Shown: positions 8,436 to 15,624 of the stretch, piece by piece
How positions within the stretch are numbered: position 1 is the first letter of the stretch
Layout: each line of letters starts with the position of its first letter
IMG/VR virus record: IMGVR_UViG_3300049215_000804
Coordinates: 1 to 26,455 of that record
DNA from: a virus
Length of the DNA stretch: 26,455 nt
Reading direction: 5' to 3' (one strand)
Position numbers and translations under genes: made by a program
Notes under the pieces: model-generated
Told to the model about the DNA's origin: nothing
Databases searched by the model: none
The model's input: only the letters and a program-made list of their open reading frames with translations

Positions 8436-9422
8436 TTACAGTTGGCGAGCTTCTATCGCTGTTGTATAGCCCGTGCTCCGATTGAGGCTGTGCCGCGCCG
8501 TCTCGATTAGATAGTTGCCATCCTTGACGCCAAACCCGCCGATCGTAATTACACTTCCAGCCGCCAGGATTGGCATACCCTGCGTCACCAGTCTCATCGT
8601 CCGTTGTTTCATATTGGCGGCGTGCAAGGCGCTTTGTGCTTTCAACGCGGCCTGCTGACCGTCCTCACAGCGTACTCGACGCTTCAGCGAATCGCCGCTG
8701 GCCGGCGCAGGCGTTGCTACCAGCGCTTGGCTCACCAGTTCCTTGGTCGCCAACTGCTGATAGCTTACTTCCGCTGCCTGGTAAACCTCGTGAGTCTTAT
8801 CGACAAAGTTGAAGCTGAGAATATTCGATCTACCCAATGAAATAACTGGGGCGGACCCTTCGAGAGCTGCCACCGCATAGAATACTAGCTGATTGCCGCG
8901 CACGGTGAAGTCATAACCATGTGCAACCGCTTGCCTCTTCAGAAAGCCCAAGTCCGTTTCTTCCCGTTGCGTTACTCGACTGAACACGACATCAGGCGTG
9001 TTGGATGTCCCTAGGAAGGTAAACGAGTACGACTCTGCTATCCCCTGCGCAATCGCGCTGAGGCTCTGATTTTCGTAGGCAGCGCTTTTCAACGTTCTCA
9101 TCGCCGGGGTGATCCACGCTGCCAGACATCGGATGCGGAATACGTCAGGCGGCCCCTCCAACTCCAGCTCATCGACTTGAAAGTCGCCGCAAGGAAGCAA
9201 CTCGCCCTCCTCGTAGCCCATCTGTAGATTTACTACGTCTCCTTGCTGTGGATACCAGGGTCCCTGCCATAACTTCTGCGCGTCTTCCAACTCCACTTCG
9301 ATCTCACCCGCCGCCGCACTAAGCCGATCGATATATGCCACGCTCAAAGTCATCGGCGAAATATTCGTGGTAATATCTACGCCTTTATAGGTCAGGACAA
9401 ACTTCGGCGTTGATACGATCAT
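8436..9422 (-). CDS. Tail hub protein D (P2 late control gpD family)
   Basis: A 328-residue homologue of P2 gpD / T4 gp27, the trimeric hub joining tail tube to spike. In P2 the family was named for late control, but the structural role is general. Supporting motifs: ITTNISPMTLSVAYIDRLSA followed by IEVELED near the N-terminus, GDVVNLQMGYEEGE around 60-75, FQVDELELEGPP, REETDLGFLKRQAVAHGYDF around 150-170, and a C-terminal GMPILAAGSVITIGGFG that closes the second barrel. It is slightly shorter than P2 gpD. It starts 30 nt after the X-like gene and is followed by V, the arrangement seen in many P2-tail-type prophages. Confidence 0.9.
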   Translation of the reverse strand: MIVSTPKFVLTYKGVDITTNISPMTLSVAYIDRLSAAAGEIEVELEDAQKLWQGPWYPQQGDVVNLQMGYEEGELLPCGDFQVDELELEGPPDVFRIRCLAAWITPAMRTLKSAAYENQSLSAIAQGIAESYSFTFLGTSNTPDVVFSRVTQREETDLGFLKRQAVAHGYDFTVRGNQLVFYAVAALEGSAPVISLGRSNILSFNFVDKTHEVYQAAEVSYQQLATKELVSQALVATPAPASGDSLKRRVRCEDGQQAALKAQSALHAANMKQRTMRLVTQGMPILAAGSVITIGGFGVKDGNYLIETARHSLNRSTGYTTAIEARQL

Positions 9423-9452
9423 CAGCCTGCCATTGCTTCGCTAACTGCTCGA

Positions 9453-9677
9453 TCAGCTTGCCAGCTTCCAGGGTGGCAGATTTGTCGTCGCAGTCTGACT
9501 CAGTTGAATCAGTGGGATCACTATTTGGATGCCGGTTGCGAGTACCGCCGCGATCGGCGCCGCTGGATTCGCCGCTATGATCGGCGCGAACTGCGTGGGA
9601 TCCCCATAATAGGTCCACGCGAGCAGATCCCACCGTTCATTCGTTGTTGTTATATGCGTAACAAATGGTGCCGCCAT
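9453..9677 (-). CDS. Tail protein X (LysM-like)
   Basis: A 74-residue P2 gpX-type protein, small and LysM-like, which acts at the tail hub and binds tube or peptidoglycan. The segment ERWDLLAWTYYGDPTQFAPI followed by an AANP.AP.A run and GIQIVIPLI is the family pattern (wDl.A...YGd...yp.I...N......l.aG..l.iP). I chose the ATG at 9677 because AAGGA lies 6 nt upstream and the protein then matches the P2 length; an in-frame ATG at 9728 would overlap the U-like gene. It lies 13 nt after U and just before D, exactly as in P2. Confidence 0.85.
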   Translation of the reverse strand: MAAPFVTHITTTNERWDLLAWTYYGDPTQFAPIIAANPAAPIAAVLATGIQIVIPLIQLSQTATTNLPPWKLAS

Positions 9678-9690
9678 GACTGTCCTTCTT

Positions 9691-10341
9691 TTAGACCGGA
9701 CTGCGAACAATTGCGGATACCGGCACATCGGCTGCGATCATCAGCGCCGAGCCGGGACCGCTCGGCGCTGGATTGCCCAGCAACGGAGACAAACCAGCGG
9801 CGGTCATGATAGGTGCTGTGTAGATGCTCGCGCTCGCGATGTTTTCTCCTGGCGAACCTGCCGGTGCGATGTACGGTACTGTTCCGGTGGTTATCCCGCT
9901 GGATGCGACTACAGCAGCTATGGGTGCGAAGGATCCCGCCGGTAAGTTATTGGACCCCGAATTTTGTGTGGGCAGCCATTGCTTCAGACCCACTCGTACT
10001 GATACTGACACCGGATCGCCTACATCGCTCGTCTGTTTGTCAATCGTGCCTATCGAAGTGATGACAAAGTACCCTCGATGTACTCCATTGCCGAACACTA
10101 AGGCGCGCGCCTGGTGGTCCGATGCCGCCTCGAGCAGAGCCTCCAGTTGCGCTGCCGGGTTTGTGAAACTCACATGGAACAGAACGTCCAGCGTTACTGT
10201 CTCAAGTTCGTCGGCTATCCATTGTAGTTGCGACGTGTCTTCTACTACTCGATGTTCGGCGTAATGCCAGTTACGCTCTGCCGTGATCTGTTCCGGACCT
10301 GCCAGCGTTTCGAAGACTATATCTCCCAATACCGCGAACAT
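9691..10341 (-). CDS. Tail terminator-like protein U, with a C-terminal extension
   Basis: A 216-residue protein of the P2 gpU family. Residues 1-125 carry the family pattern: MFAVLGDIVFE, RNWHYAEHRVVEDTSQLQWI, ETVTLDVLFHVSF, ALVFGNGVHRGYFVITSIG, then VSVRVGLKQW. P2 gpU is about 160 residues. Here roughly 80 extra residues rich in Gly, Ala, Pro and Ser follow (APIAAVVASSGITTGTVPYI and onwards), without recognisable domain structure. gpU-type proteins act in tail completion or baseplate-proximal assembly. It is placed directly after the tape measure and before X. The extension may be exposed on the tail surface; I have no evidence for a specific function. Confidence 0.8.
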   Translation of the reverse strand: MFAVLGDIVFETLAGPEQITAERNWHYAEHRVVEDTSQLQWIADELETVTLDVLFHVSFTNPAAQLEALLEAASDHQARALVFGNGVHRGYFVITSIGTIDKQTSDVGDPVSVSVRVGLKQWLPTQNSGSNNLPAGSFAPIAAVVASSGITTGTVPYIAPAGSPGENIASASIYTAPIMTAAGLSPLLGNPAPSGPGSALMIAADVPVSAIVRSPV

Positions 10342-10389
10342 CGGTGCCCCTGGCTTCTCCTTATTCCTTTGCCGCTTCTGCTTTGAGTC

Positions 10390-11577
10390 CTAGAACTCAG
10401 TTCGCCGTTGCTTGGCCATTTCACGGTGTAGCATCTCGCTGATCTCCCGGCTGTGACTCAACAGTCCTGCGATGATCTTTCGGTCAATATCTCGATCAGT
10501 CAGCGTCGCGTTGATTATGACCGTCGGAGAATAGTTCAGGGTCGGTGCTGGATCGTTCACCGCCGGACGCCTGCTCAGGATTTGGTGCGCTCGTTCCGTG
10601 CGCGCGCCGCCCAAGTCATTCACTTCCAGCAGTAAAGCCGCGCGCCGCTCTCCTGCCGCTACCTGACGGTCTATCTCCCCTGGCGTCGCAAACCCATTCC
10701 CGGCCCCGTGAACTCTCGCCAACAGGGTTGAACTTCGCATTCGCCCTGTCACTTCATGAATTTTGAATCGCCCCAATGAATCAAGCTGAACTGATCCAAG
10801 CGGTTCACTCCTTGATAGTCCCCGCTGCCATGCGAGCAACTGCAACCCTCGCGCTGTTGGGATTGTCAATTTCCTCGTCGCTCGCTTATGCTCAAGCGTG
10901 GCATTTGCGACCAGGTAGTTAGTAGATCCAATACGCTTCGCTACGGGCGAGACTCCTTGTACTGCTTCCTTTCCGATTCGGCCTGCATCGGCGATCAAAA
11001 CTCTTCGGCTTCTATCCTGCGTGTCGAAAGCTTTCGCCCCGTGCACCCATTGCTTCAAGGCAGAAAGTGACTCATCGAGCCATTGCAGATTCGCTGGATC
11101 GTAACCTGCGATCCTCTTTCTCTGTATGATCCTCTCCTGCTTTCGCCCGCCACCTATAAGCGCTTTTGGAGCCCTGTTCTCCGTAAGTTTGCTATTATCT
11201 CTGAACAATTCGTTTGATCTTGCTTGCCCGGTTATCTCTTCTAGTCTCTCGGCCAATTTTAGCGCGTCTCTAACCAGCCGGTATTGATGGTCGTGGCCTC
11301 TTGTTTCAAACCCTTCTTGCTCCTGCGGCCCCCCTTCCGTGCTGGCGCTGCGATCATCTTGGAGGTTTCGCTCGGCTCCGTTTTGATACCGCTGCTGACG
11401 CTTACCTATGACCGGGCTAAATTGCCGCGCTGGCAGTTCCTTCGGTATCCCTTCGATTCGGGCCAATCCAGCATACCCCTTGGCGATCCGTATTAATGAG
11501 TCGCCAGCGGCGCTAAGTGCCGCGAGAGCGGCTCCCAAACGAGCCATGCTGCGTAAGTCAGTCGATCCTGCTCTCAT
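10390..11577 (-). CDS. Tape measure protein, short
   Basis: A 395-residue protein in the tape-measure position between E/E' and U. The N-terminus is an Ala-rich helix (GAALAALSAAGDSLIRIAKG); the middle is polar and strongly charged; the C-terminus has the usual ending of phage tape measures, NYSPTVIINATLTDRDID followed by a basic helix ending AKQRRTEF. It is much shorter than P2 gpT (about 815 residues) and has no long hydrophobic stretch that I can see. At about 1.5 angstrom per residue it would specify a tail near 60 nm. The ATG at 11577 lies 20 nt inside the end of the RRM gene with an in-frame stop just upstream, so it cannot extend further; an alternative ATG is at 11544. Assignment is by position and C-terminal pattern. 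Confidence 0.65.
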   Translation of the reverse strand: MRAGSTDLRSMARLGAALAALSAAGDSLIRIAKGYAGLARIEGIPKELPARQFSPVIGKRQQRYQNGAERNLQDDRSASTEGGPQEQEGFETRGHDHQYRLVRDALKLAERLEEITGQARSNELFRDNSKLTENRAPKALIGGGRKQERIIQRKRIAGYDPANLQWLDESLSALKQWVHGAKAFDTQDRSRRVLIADAGRIGKEAVQGVSPVAKRIGSTNYLVANATLEHKRATRKLTIPTARGLQLLAWQRGLSRSEPLGSVQLDSLGRFKIHEVTGRMRSSTLLARVHGAGNGFATPGEIDRQVAAGERRAALLLEVNDLGGARTERAHQILSRRPAVNDPAPTLNYSPTVIINATLTDRDIDRKIIAGLLSHSREISEMLHREMAKQRRTEF

Positions 11578-11878
11578 TCCTGCTGCTCAGACCGTTTGAC
11601 ATCGAGTGGTCCGATTTCCTTGCCGTCCGAGGTTTCGCTCTGCCTACCCGTATCGCTCGTCCCATTACCTCGCGGCCGTCTAGTTCTGCTACCGCACAGG
11701 CGGCATCTTCCTCCGTCATCATGTCAACGAAGCCAAAGCCGCGTGACATTCCCGTCCAGCGGTCTTTTATAATCTCCGCGCGCTCCACGCCTCCTGCCCA
11801 CTTGAAAACGTCGCGCAGTGCGTGCTCGTCAATGGCAAAGGCCAGATTACCCGCATATACTCGCCGGTTCGTAGTCAC
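11558..11878 (-). CDS. RNA recognition motif (RRM) RNA-binding protein
   Basis: A 106-residue protein with one RRM over residues 5-82 and a short basic/Ser-rich tail. RNP2 is VYAGNL (7-12) and RNP1 is RGFGFVDM (46-53), matching the consensus [RK]-G-[FY]-[GA]-[FY]-[ILV]-x-[FY] except for Met at the last position; the aromatic RNA-stacking residues Y8, F48 and F50 are all present. The ELDGREVMGRAIRV segment is the normal RRM beta-4 region. Small single-RRM proteins of this type occur in bacteria, notably cyanobacteria, as RNA-binding proteins. I know of none as a standard part of a phage tail operon. It starts at GTG 11878, 12 nt after the frameshifted chaperone stop, with a weak ribosome binding site, and overlaps the tape measure start by 20 nt, so it is embedded in the operon rather than beside it. 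Its target is unknown; the operon's own mRNA is a candidate. Confidence 0.9.
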   Translation of the reverse strand: MTTNRRVYAGNLAFAIDEHALRDVFKWAGGVERAEIIKDRWTGMSRGFGFVDMMTEEDAACAVAELDGREVMGRAIRVGRAKPRTARKSDHSMSNGLSSRNESRID

Positions 11879-11890
11879 AGTCTCAGTCGC

Positions 11891-12312
11891 TCACGCCTCA
11901 TGCTGCCTGCAGCTGACAATCGTTTTAAGCCAATGCTTCGCCTCAGCTAGACTCATCGTTTCAAGTTCACTTAAGGAAAACCCGAATCCTATTAGTTCGG
12001 CTATTGCCGCTGCGCTCAGGAGGCTGCCGCTTCGCTTCCCGGCGCTGCCCGAAAATTTGCGCCGCCTTCTCCTTCAATTACCTCGGACTGCAACATCAAC
12101 CCATCTGCTGCTGGCAGCTCAAGCAGATCTTCATAGACCGCCGGCTTGCCATCGAGCATTGCTACTTCGGCGACCAGCGCCAGCGCTAATGCCATTGGTT
12201 CGCTGCTAAACTGCGTCACGCGATGCGCCTGTAGGAGATCGCGTACCTTTGCCATCCGAAATGTCGCGCTGCGGCCCGAAGGTAGCATGATCGTTCTCGT
12301 GTCTTCACTCAT
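11891..12312 (-). CDS. Tail assembly chaperone, -1 frameshift product (E/E'-like)
   Basis: Fusion product made if ribosomes slip -1 on AAATTTT at 12052-12058. The first 87 residues are shared with the E-like protein. The frame then continues as S-G-S-A-G-K-R and so on for 53 residues to a TGA at 11891-11893, giving 140 residues in total. P2 E+E' is of almost the same size. The extension ends with FGFSLSELETMSLAEAKHWL, which resembles the short GpE family pattern (a Leu/Ser-rich 'SELxxMSLxELxxW' helix). Without frameshifting this reading frame would have no good start. Long-form chaperones in siphoviruses and myoviruses bridge the tape measure and tube during assembly. Confidence 0.85.
12016..12312 (-). 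CDS. Tail assembly chaperone, short form (E-like)
   Basis: A 98-residue protein between tail tube and tape measure, the position of P2 gpE and lambda gpG-type chaperones. The N-terminus reads as a phage tail assembly (gpE/gp41) protein: IMLPSGRSATFRMAKVRDLL, then an Ala/Leu-rich helix ALALALVAEV. It terminates at TGA 12016-12018, 11 codons after the slippery site. Most ribosomes should make this form and a minority the longer fusion. It follows the tube gene after a 65-nt gap. Confidence 0.85.
   Translation of the reverse strand: MSEDTRTIMLPSGRSATFRMAKVRDLLQAHRVTQFSSEPMALALALVAEVAMLDGKPAVYEDLLELPAADGLMLQSEVIEGEGGANFRAAPGSEAAAS
12052..12074 (-). promoter_or_regulatory. Programmed -1 ribosomal frameshift cassette
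   Basis: On the minus strand the zero-frame codons are GAA GGA GAA GGC GGC GCA AAT TTT. AAGGAG (12069-12074) acts as an internal Shine-Dalgarno sequence, followed by 10 nt and then the X-XXY-YYZ heptamer A-AAT-TTT (12052-12058). An internal SD about 10 nt upstream is the arrangement that stimulates -1 slippage in E. coli dnaX. The downstream region is GC-rich; I see only a weak 4-bp hairpin (GCCG/CGGC). Confidence 0.85.
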
Positions 12313-12377
12313 GCTTTTGGCATCCTCCTAACTAGATTTCTTCTCGCCGGCTACCAGATACTGCTGTGCGCCGGCGC

Positions 12378-12896
12378 TTAGCCTCCTAGGTTACTTCTGA
12401 ATTGCGCCAGCTGATCGATCCCATTGACGACGTAAATGTTGGCCAAGACATCGTAAAGATGGATCTGCGCGCCGCCGATATAAAGCTCGGAGTGATACAC
12501 CGAAAGTGACGACGTGGTGTTCACGTTTTCATGCTGTTTCAGCGCAAGGCTGCCCGCGTCCTTGAACACCGCTGTCATCAGATATACAAACGGCAGTTGC
12601 GCGGTTCGTCCTTGACTGGTGTACTGGTCAAGGCTCCCTCTGACCTGGAATGAATGCGAAGTGAATGGGCTGTCCGCTGCATAGAGCGCCTCTGGATACA
12701 GCGACGCCCACTTGATTTTCGCTTCCAGTTTATCGACCCCTGCCCAGAACTCCGCAGTTCCTGCCATTCCCAGCGCCTTATGCTCCACCATCCGATGGCG
12801 CGGCTGCGCTAGCTCGATCTCCTCGGCTCGTCCTAGCAGGCCGACTCCGTCGATATAGATGTTAGCGTTAGTTAACCGATTGACTGATACGTCCAT
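12378..12896 (-). CDS. Tail tube protein (P2 FII-like)
   Basis: A 172-residue major tail tube protein, forming the inner channel of the contractile tail. The N-terminus (VNRLTNANIYIDGVGLLGRA followed by EEIELAQP) and middle (KALGMAGTAEFWAGVDKLEA) follow the FII pattern, in which a strand-loop is followed by 'G..G.....p.G...l...i'. FRSNLGG closes the protein. It is the right length for P2 FII (about 172 residues). It lies 55 nt after the sheath gene and before the chaperone, the universal order for this tail type. Confidence 0.9.
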   Translation of the reverse strand: MDVSVNRLTNANIYIDGVGLLGRAEEIELAQPRHRMVEHKALGMAGTAEFWAGVDKLEAKIKWASLYPEALYAADSPFTSHSFQVRGSLDQYTSQGRTAQLPFVYLMTAVFKDAGSLALKQHENVNTTSSLSVYHSELYIGGAQIHLYDVLANIYVVNGIDQLAQFRSNLGG

Positions 12897-12951
12897 GATT
12901 CTTTTCCCTTGTCTCCAGCGTCAGCCTCTGAGCTAAAACCCTGGCCCCCTC

Positions 12952-14706
12952 TTAGGCCGTCGCCGAGGTTCCCATCAGCGCGCTGCTGGCGCCAAGTTGG
13001 GTCAATAAGGTCGTGTCGATATACACGTTAAACGTTACTCGCTCGGCCGGCGGCGGCGGCATTACGTCGATGTCGAACACCAATTGACCGGCGGCGATCG
13101 TGTTCGGTGGATTTTCCGCCGGATTGTAGGAGGCTGCGCCTGCTACCAGCGCGCCGCGCTGGATTAAAGTCCGGATAAACGAATTCACGCTCGCCAGGAT
13201 CGCTGTAATCAGTGCATTGCTAATCGGCTGATCCAGGAACTGTAACATCGCGAGCTCGACCGACTCCTCGATCACGTCCATCGTGCGCCGCACACTGATG
13301 AAGTTATCGGGTGTGGTAATCGTCGGATAACCCGCGCTCCGATTGCCCCACACTCGTAGCCCGGTGCCGAAAGCATTGAACACCGTCACGATGCCTGCCG
13401 AGTTCAAGTTGTTAACGTCTGACGCCGCGTCCAGGATCGAAGCATAGATCGCTACGTCCGGCCCCAAAATTCCGTTAACCGGCATGTTGGACGGCGACCA
13501 CCAGTATCCTTGCTGTAAGTCCCGCGCCGCGATCGCGCCGGCCACCCACTGTGAGTACGGCCCTATGGCATTGGCGTTCGCTTGGCTCTGCACCGGCGCA
13601 GTTCCATTCAGCGTCACGCCGGTCGGAACTACGCCCGTGTCAAAGAAGGTTTCCTGCGGATAACACAGAATCGTCCGTGTCGAGCTCGTGTCGAAAGCAT
13701 TCCCGTTCACGCCCCGATTCGCGATCGCCGCCGCCACTGTCGTGCTGGGCGGCGAGTCCACCAGCGCGATCCCCCTCATACTCCCCGCAATCGACGTTAG
13801 CGCCGTCGCAACGTCGGCATTCTGCGCGTACCCCGGCGCAATCAGCAGCTTCGGGAAGAAGCCCATAGTGCCATAGGTCGTTAGCCACGCCTGCATGCCC
13901 TTGTACGTGGACCCGGTCACTTCCCCAATAATGTCGCTGTCCTGGACTTTGCTCGGATCGGCATAGCTGAACGACGCAATCACCGTTGCGCCCGCCGGGA
14001 TTGTTCCTCCTGCTCTTAAAGTCGCAACTCCATTTACTAGGTCTGCCGAGTAATCCGCACTGCTCGAATAGGCCGTCCCCGAATAGTAGCTATAGCCGGC
14101 CAGCACCGCCTCAGTCGCCGTAAGTGCGCCGCTGGCGAGCCGGGTAATTAGTCCTGTTCGCGCGTCAACCGTGTAATCTGTGCCTTGAACATAGGTCGTT
14201 CCCGCCGGGTTGCTTGTCACCACGACCGACGACGCCTCGACGTTCCCATGCGTCAACTGGATAGTGCTCGGCGTCCCTGCAAAACTGTGACTTTCGCCGC
14301 TCACCGCCGTGGTCGCAACCGGCATCAAGACCAGATTGCTAATCCCCATGTGCCCTAGGTTGATCGCCCCCGCCGAACTGAAGGTAAACGACGCAACCAG
14401 GTCGCTGGTATGGATCGTCTCGTCAAACACATTAACCACGATAACCTGGCCGGCGCCTTGCGCTTGGATTGCCGCCAGCGCATACGGAATCGTGTAACCT
14501 TGCGTCACCGGTCCAAAGTTCGCCGCGTCCATCACTGAACTTACCAGCGTAGGCGAGTTTACTGCCGGAGCCGTCGCCGAAGGTCCAACTAGCCAGGTCG
14601 GCGCGGTCCCCACCAGACCTATCACCGACGATTTGACGACCGTTATTGGTGCTGGTCCGGTCGTCGTCTCGATTACTTCCACGCCATGAAGAAATGATGC
14701 GGCCAT
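12952..14706 (-). CDS. Tail sheath protein (P2 FI / Mu gpL-like)
   Basis: A 584-residue contractile sheath subunit. The N-terminus FLHGVEVIETTTGPAPITVV and the strand SVIGLVGTAPTW are the standard sheath start; the C-terminal region has WGNRSAGYPT, FISVRRTMDVIEESVELAM and FVFDIDVMPP-like endings (VFDIDVMPPPPAERVTF). The sheath fold is interrupted at residues 115-249 by repeat-type beta modules also found in the decoration and gp37-like proteins; that accounts for its size compared with P2 FI (about 396) and Mu L (about 495). The starting ATG is at 14706. It follows gp37-like after 78 nt. Confidence 0.93.
   Translation of the reverse strand: MAASFLHGVEVIETTTGPAPITVVKSSVIGLVGTAPTWLVGPSATAPAVNSPTLVSSVMDAANFGPVTQGYTIPYALAAIQAQGAGQVIVVNVFDETIHTSDLVASFTFSSAGAINLGHMGISNLVLMPVATTAVSGESHSFAGTPSTIQLTHGNVEASSVVVTSNPAGTTYVQGTDYTVDARTGLITRLASGALTATEAVLAGYSYYSGTAYSSSADYSADLVNGVATLRAGGTIPAGATVIASFSYADPSKVQDSDIIGEVTGSTYKGMQAWLTTYGTMGFFPKLLIAPGYAQNADVATALTSIAGSMRGIALVDSPPSTTVAAAIANRGVNGNAFDTSSTRTILCYPQETFFDTGVVPTGVTLNGTAPVQSQANANAIGPYSQWVAGAIAARDLQQGYWWSPSNMPVNGILGPDVAIYASILDAASDVNNLNSAGIVTVFNAFGTGLRVWGNRSAGYPTITTPDNFISVRRTMDVIEESVELAMLQFLDQPISNALITAILASVNSFIRTLIQRGALVAGAASYNPAENPPNTIAAGQLVFDIDVMPPPPAERVTFNVYIDTTLLTQLGASSALMGTSATA
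13960..14262 (-). repeat. Repeat-type beta module in the sheath, apparently nested
   Basis: Residues 149-207 form a complete copy (IQLTHGNV, YVQGTDYTVD, GLITRL, GYSY). It is flanked by an N-terminal half (INLGHMGISNLVL, residues 115-127) and a C-terminal half (TIPAGATVIASFSYADP). The two flanking halves together would make the copy usual in sheaths, so the complete copy seems to be inserted inside it. Read by eye, not by alignment software. Confidence 0.6.
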
Positions 14707-14784
14707 ATTTCCCTACATCTGCAGCTGCCCCAAGCCCGCGGCTGCTCTGCTCCTTGCTTTGCCCTTCGCAGTCTTCCGACTGCT

Positions 14785-15621
14785 CTAATTGGATGGTGCT
14801 AGCGGCGCGCTCCCCCCGGCTGCCGTTACGCTGATGATCTCCGCATAGCTATAGGAGATTGTAACTGTGCCTCCAGCCGGAATAGCGCCCGTCGGGACTC
14901 GACCTATAATGCCGTTGACGTTATCCACGGTGTAGTCGCTGCCAAGTAAGAAAGAGCGGTTGCCATTCGTGCTCGCAACTATCACCGATGCTACATTTCC
15001 GTTAGCTAGTTGAATCTGGTCAGTCGCCGGAAACTGATACTGACCCGCCGCGACGCTCACCACGGTCTGTCCTCCCTCTTCGAGCGCCTCGCCTCGTATA
15101 AACAAGGGAAAGTTGTCCGTGATTGAAGGCTCAACCGCTATCGTACTGAACCCATAAGTCGATTCGTAAATCCACACGCCCCCTTGCTGGTCGCGTCTTA
15201 TAAACCGTTCTGTAATCGGGTAAGCTTTGCTGCAGCCGCCCGGCTGAAACCCAGTTAGCGCCGCCCGAATTGATTCCATCAGACTGTACGCGCCCGGACT
15301 CGTGCCATCTGCCTCTCCGCCGTAGTTCCAGCCTAGGTCGCGTACTAAAAGCCGGATTGCAAATCGTAGCCGGCGCGTTTGCACGATCGCCGCTACGTCC
15401 ATCGGCTTGTCATAGGAACACCCGTCATACCGGACCAGGGCCGCTCCGATTCGATGCGTTAGCCGGTAGCTTTCTGGCTCCGCTGGATAATGCGCGATCT
15501 CGATCTGATTGATTTGCGCTTGCAGCTGACTGAGTATCGCGGCCTCCAGGGTCGCGATATCCAGGGGCGTCGGAGGCGAAAACGTAACTCCGGCCCACGC
15601 GCTGTCGAGCATTACCGCCAT
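14785..15621 (-). CDS. Mu gp37-like protein with an added C-terminal beta module
   Basis: A 278-residue protein whose first ~165 residues match the Mu gp37 family (DUF1834-type): DIATLEAAILSQLQAQI, LVRYDGCSYDKPMD, RRLRFAIRLLVRDLGWNYGG, then SIRAALTGFQPGG and WIYESTYGFSTI. In Mu this gene lies between gp36 and the sheath and is needed for tail or connector assembly. Residues 202-260 add a beta module (IQLANGNV, GSDYTVD, GAIPAGGTVTISYSY) shared with the sheath and decoration proteins. The start follows the gp36-like stop by 3 nt, so translation is probably coupled. Confidence 0.8.
   Translation of the reverse strand: MAVMLDSAWAGVTFSPPTPLDIATLEAAILSQLQAQINQIEIAHYPAEPESYRLTHRIGAALVRYDGCSYDKPMDVAAIVQTRRLRFAIRLLVRDLGWNYGGEADGTSPGAYSLMESIRAALTGFQPGGCSKAYPITERFIRRDQQGGVWIYESTYGFSTIAVEPSITDNFPLFIRGEALEEGGQTVVSVAAGQYQFPATDQIQLANGNVASVIVASTNGNRSFLLGSDYTVDNVNGIIGRVPTGAIPAGGTVTISYSYAEIISVTAAGGSAPLAPSN
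14842..15018 (-). repeat. Repeat-type beta module in gp37-like protein
   Basis: Residues 202-260 carry the pattern QIQLANGNV ... LLGSDYTVDNVNGIIGR ... GAIPAGGTVTISYSY. The same pattern appears in the sheath (residues 149-207) and decoration protein (141-200). Nucleotide identity between the copies looks low, so this is an old domain relationship and not a recent duplication. Confidence 0.7.
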
Positions 15622-15624
15622 TCC

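Noticed and set aside
11517-12209. 230-residue plus-strand open frame across the RRM and E/E' genes
   Set aside because: The minus strand carries clear RRM and chaperone patterns; the plus-strand translation has none.
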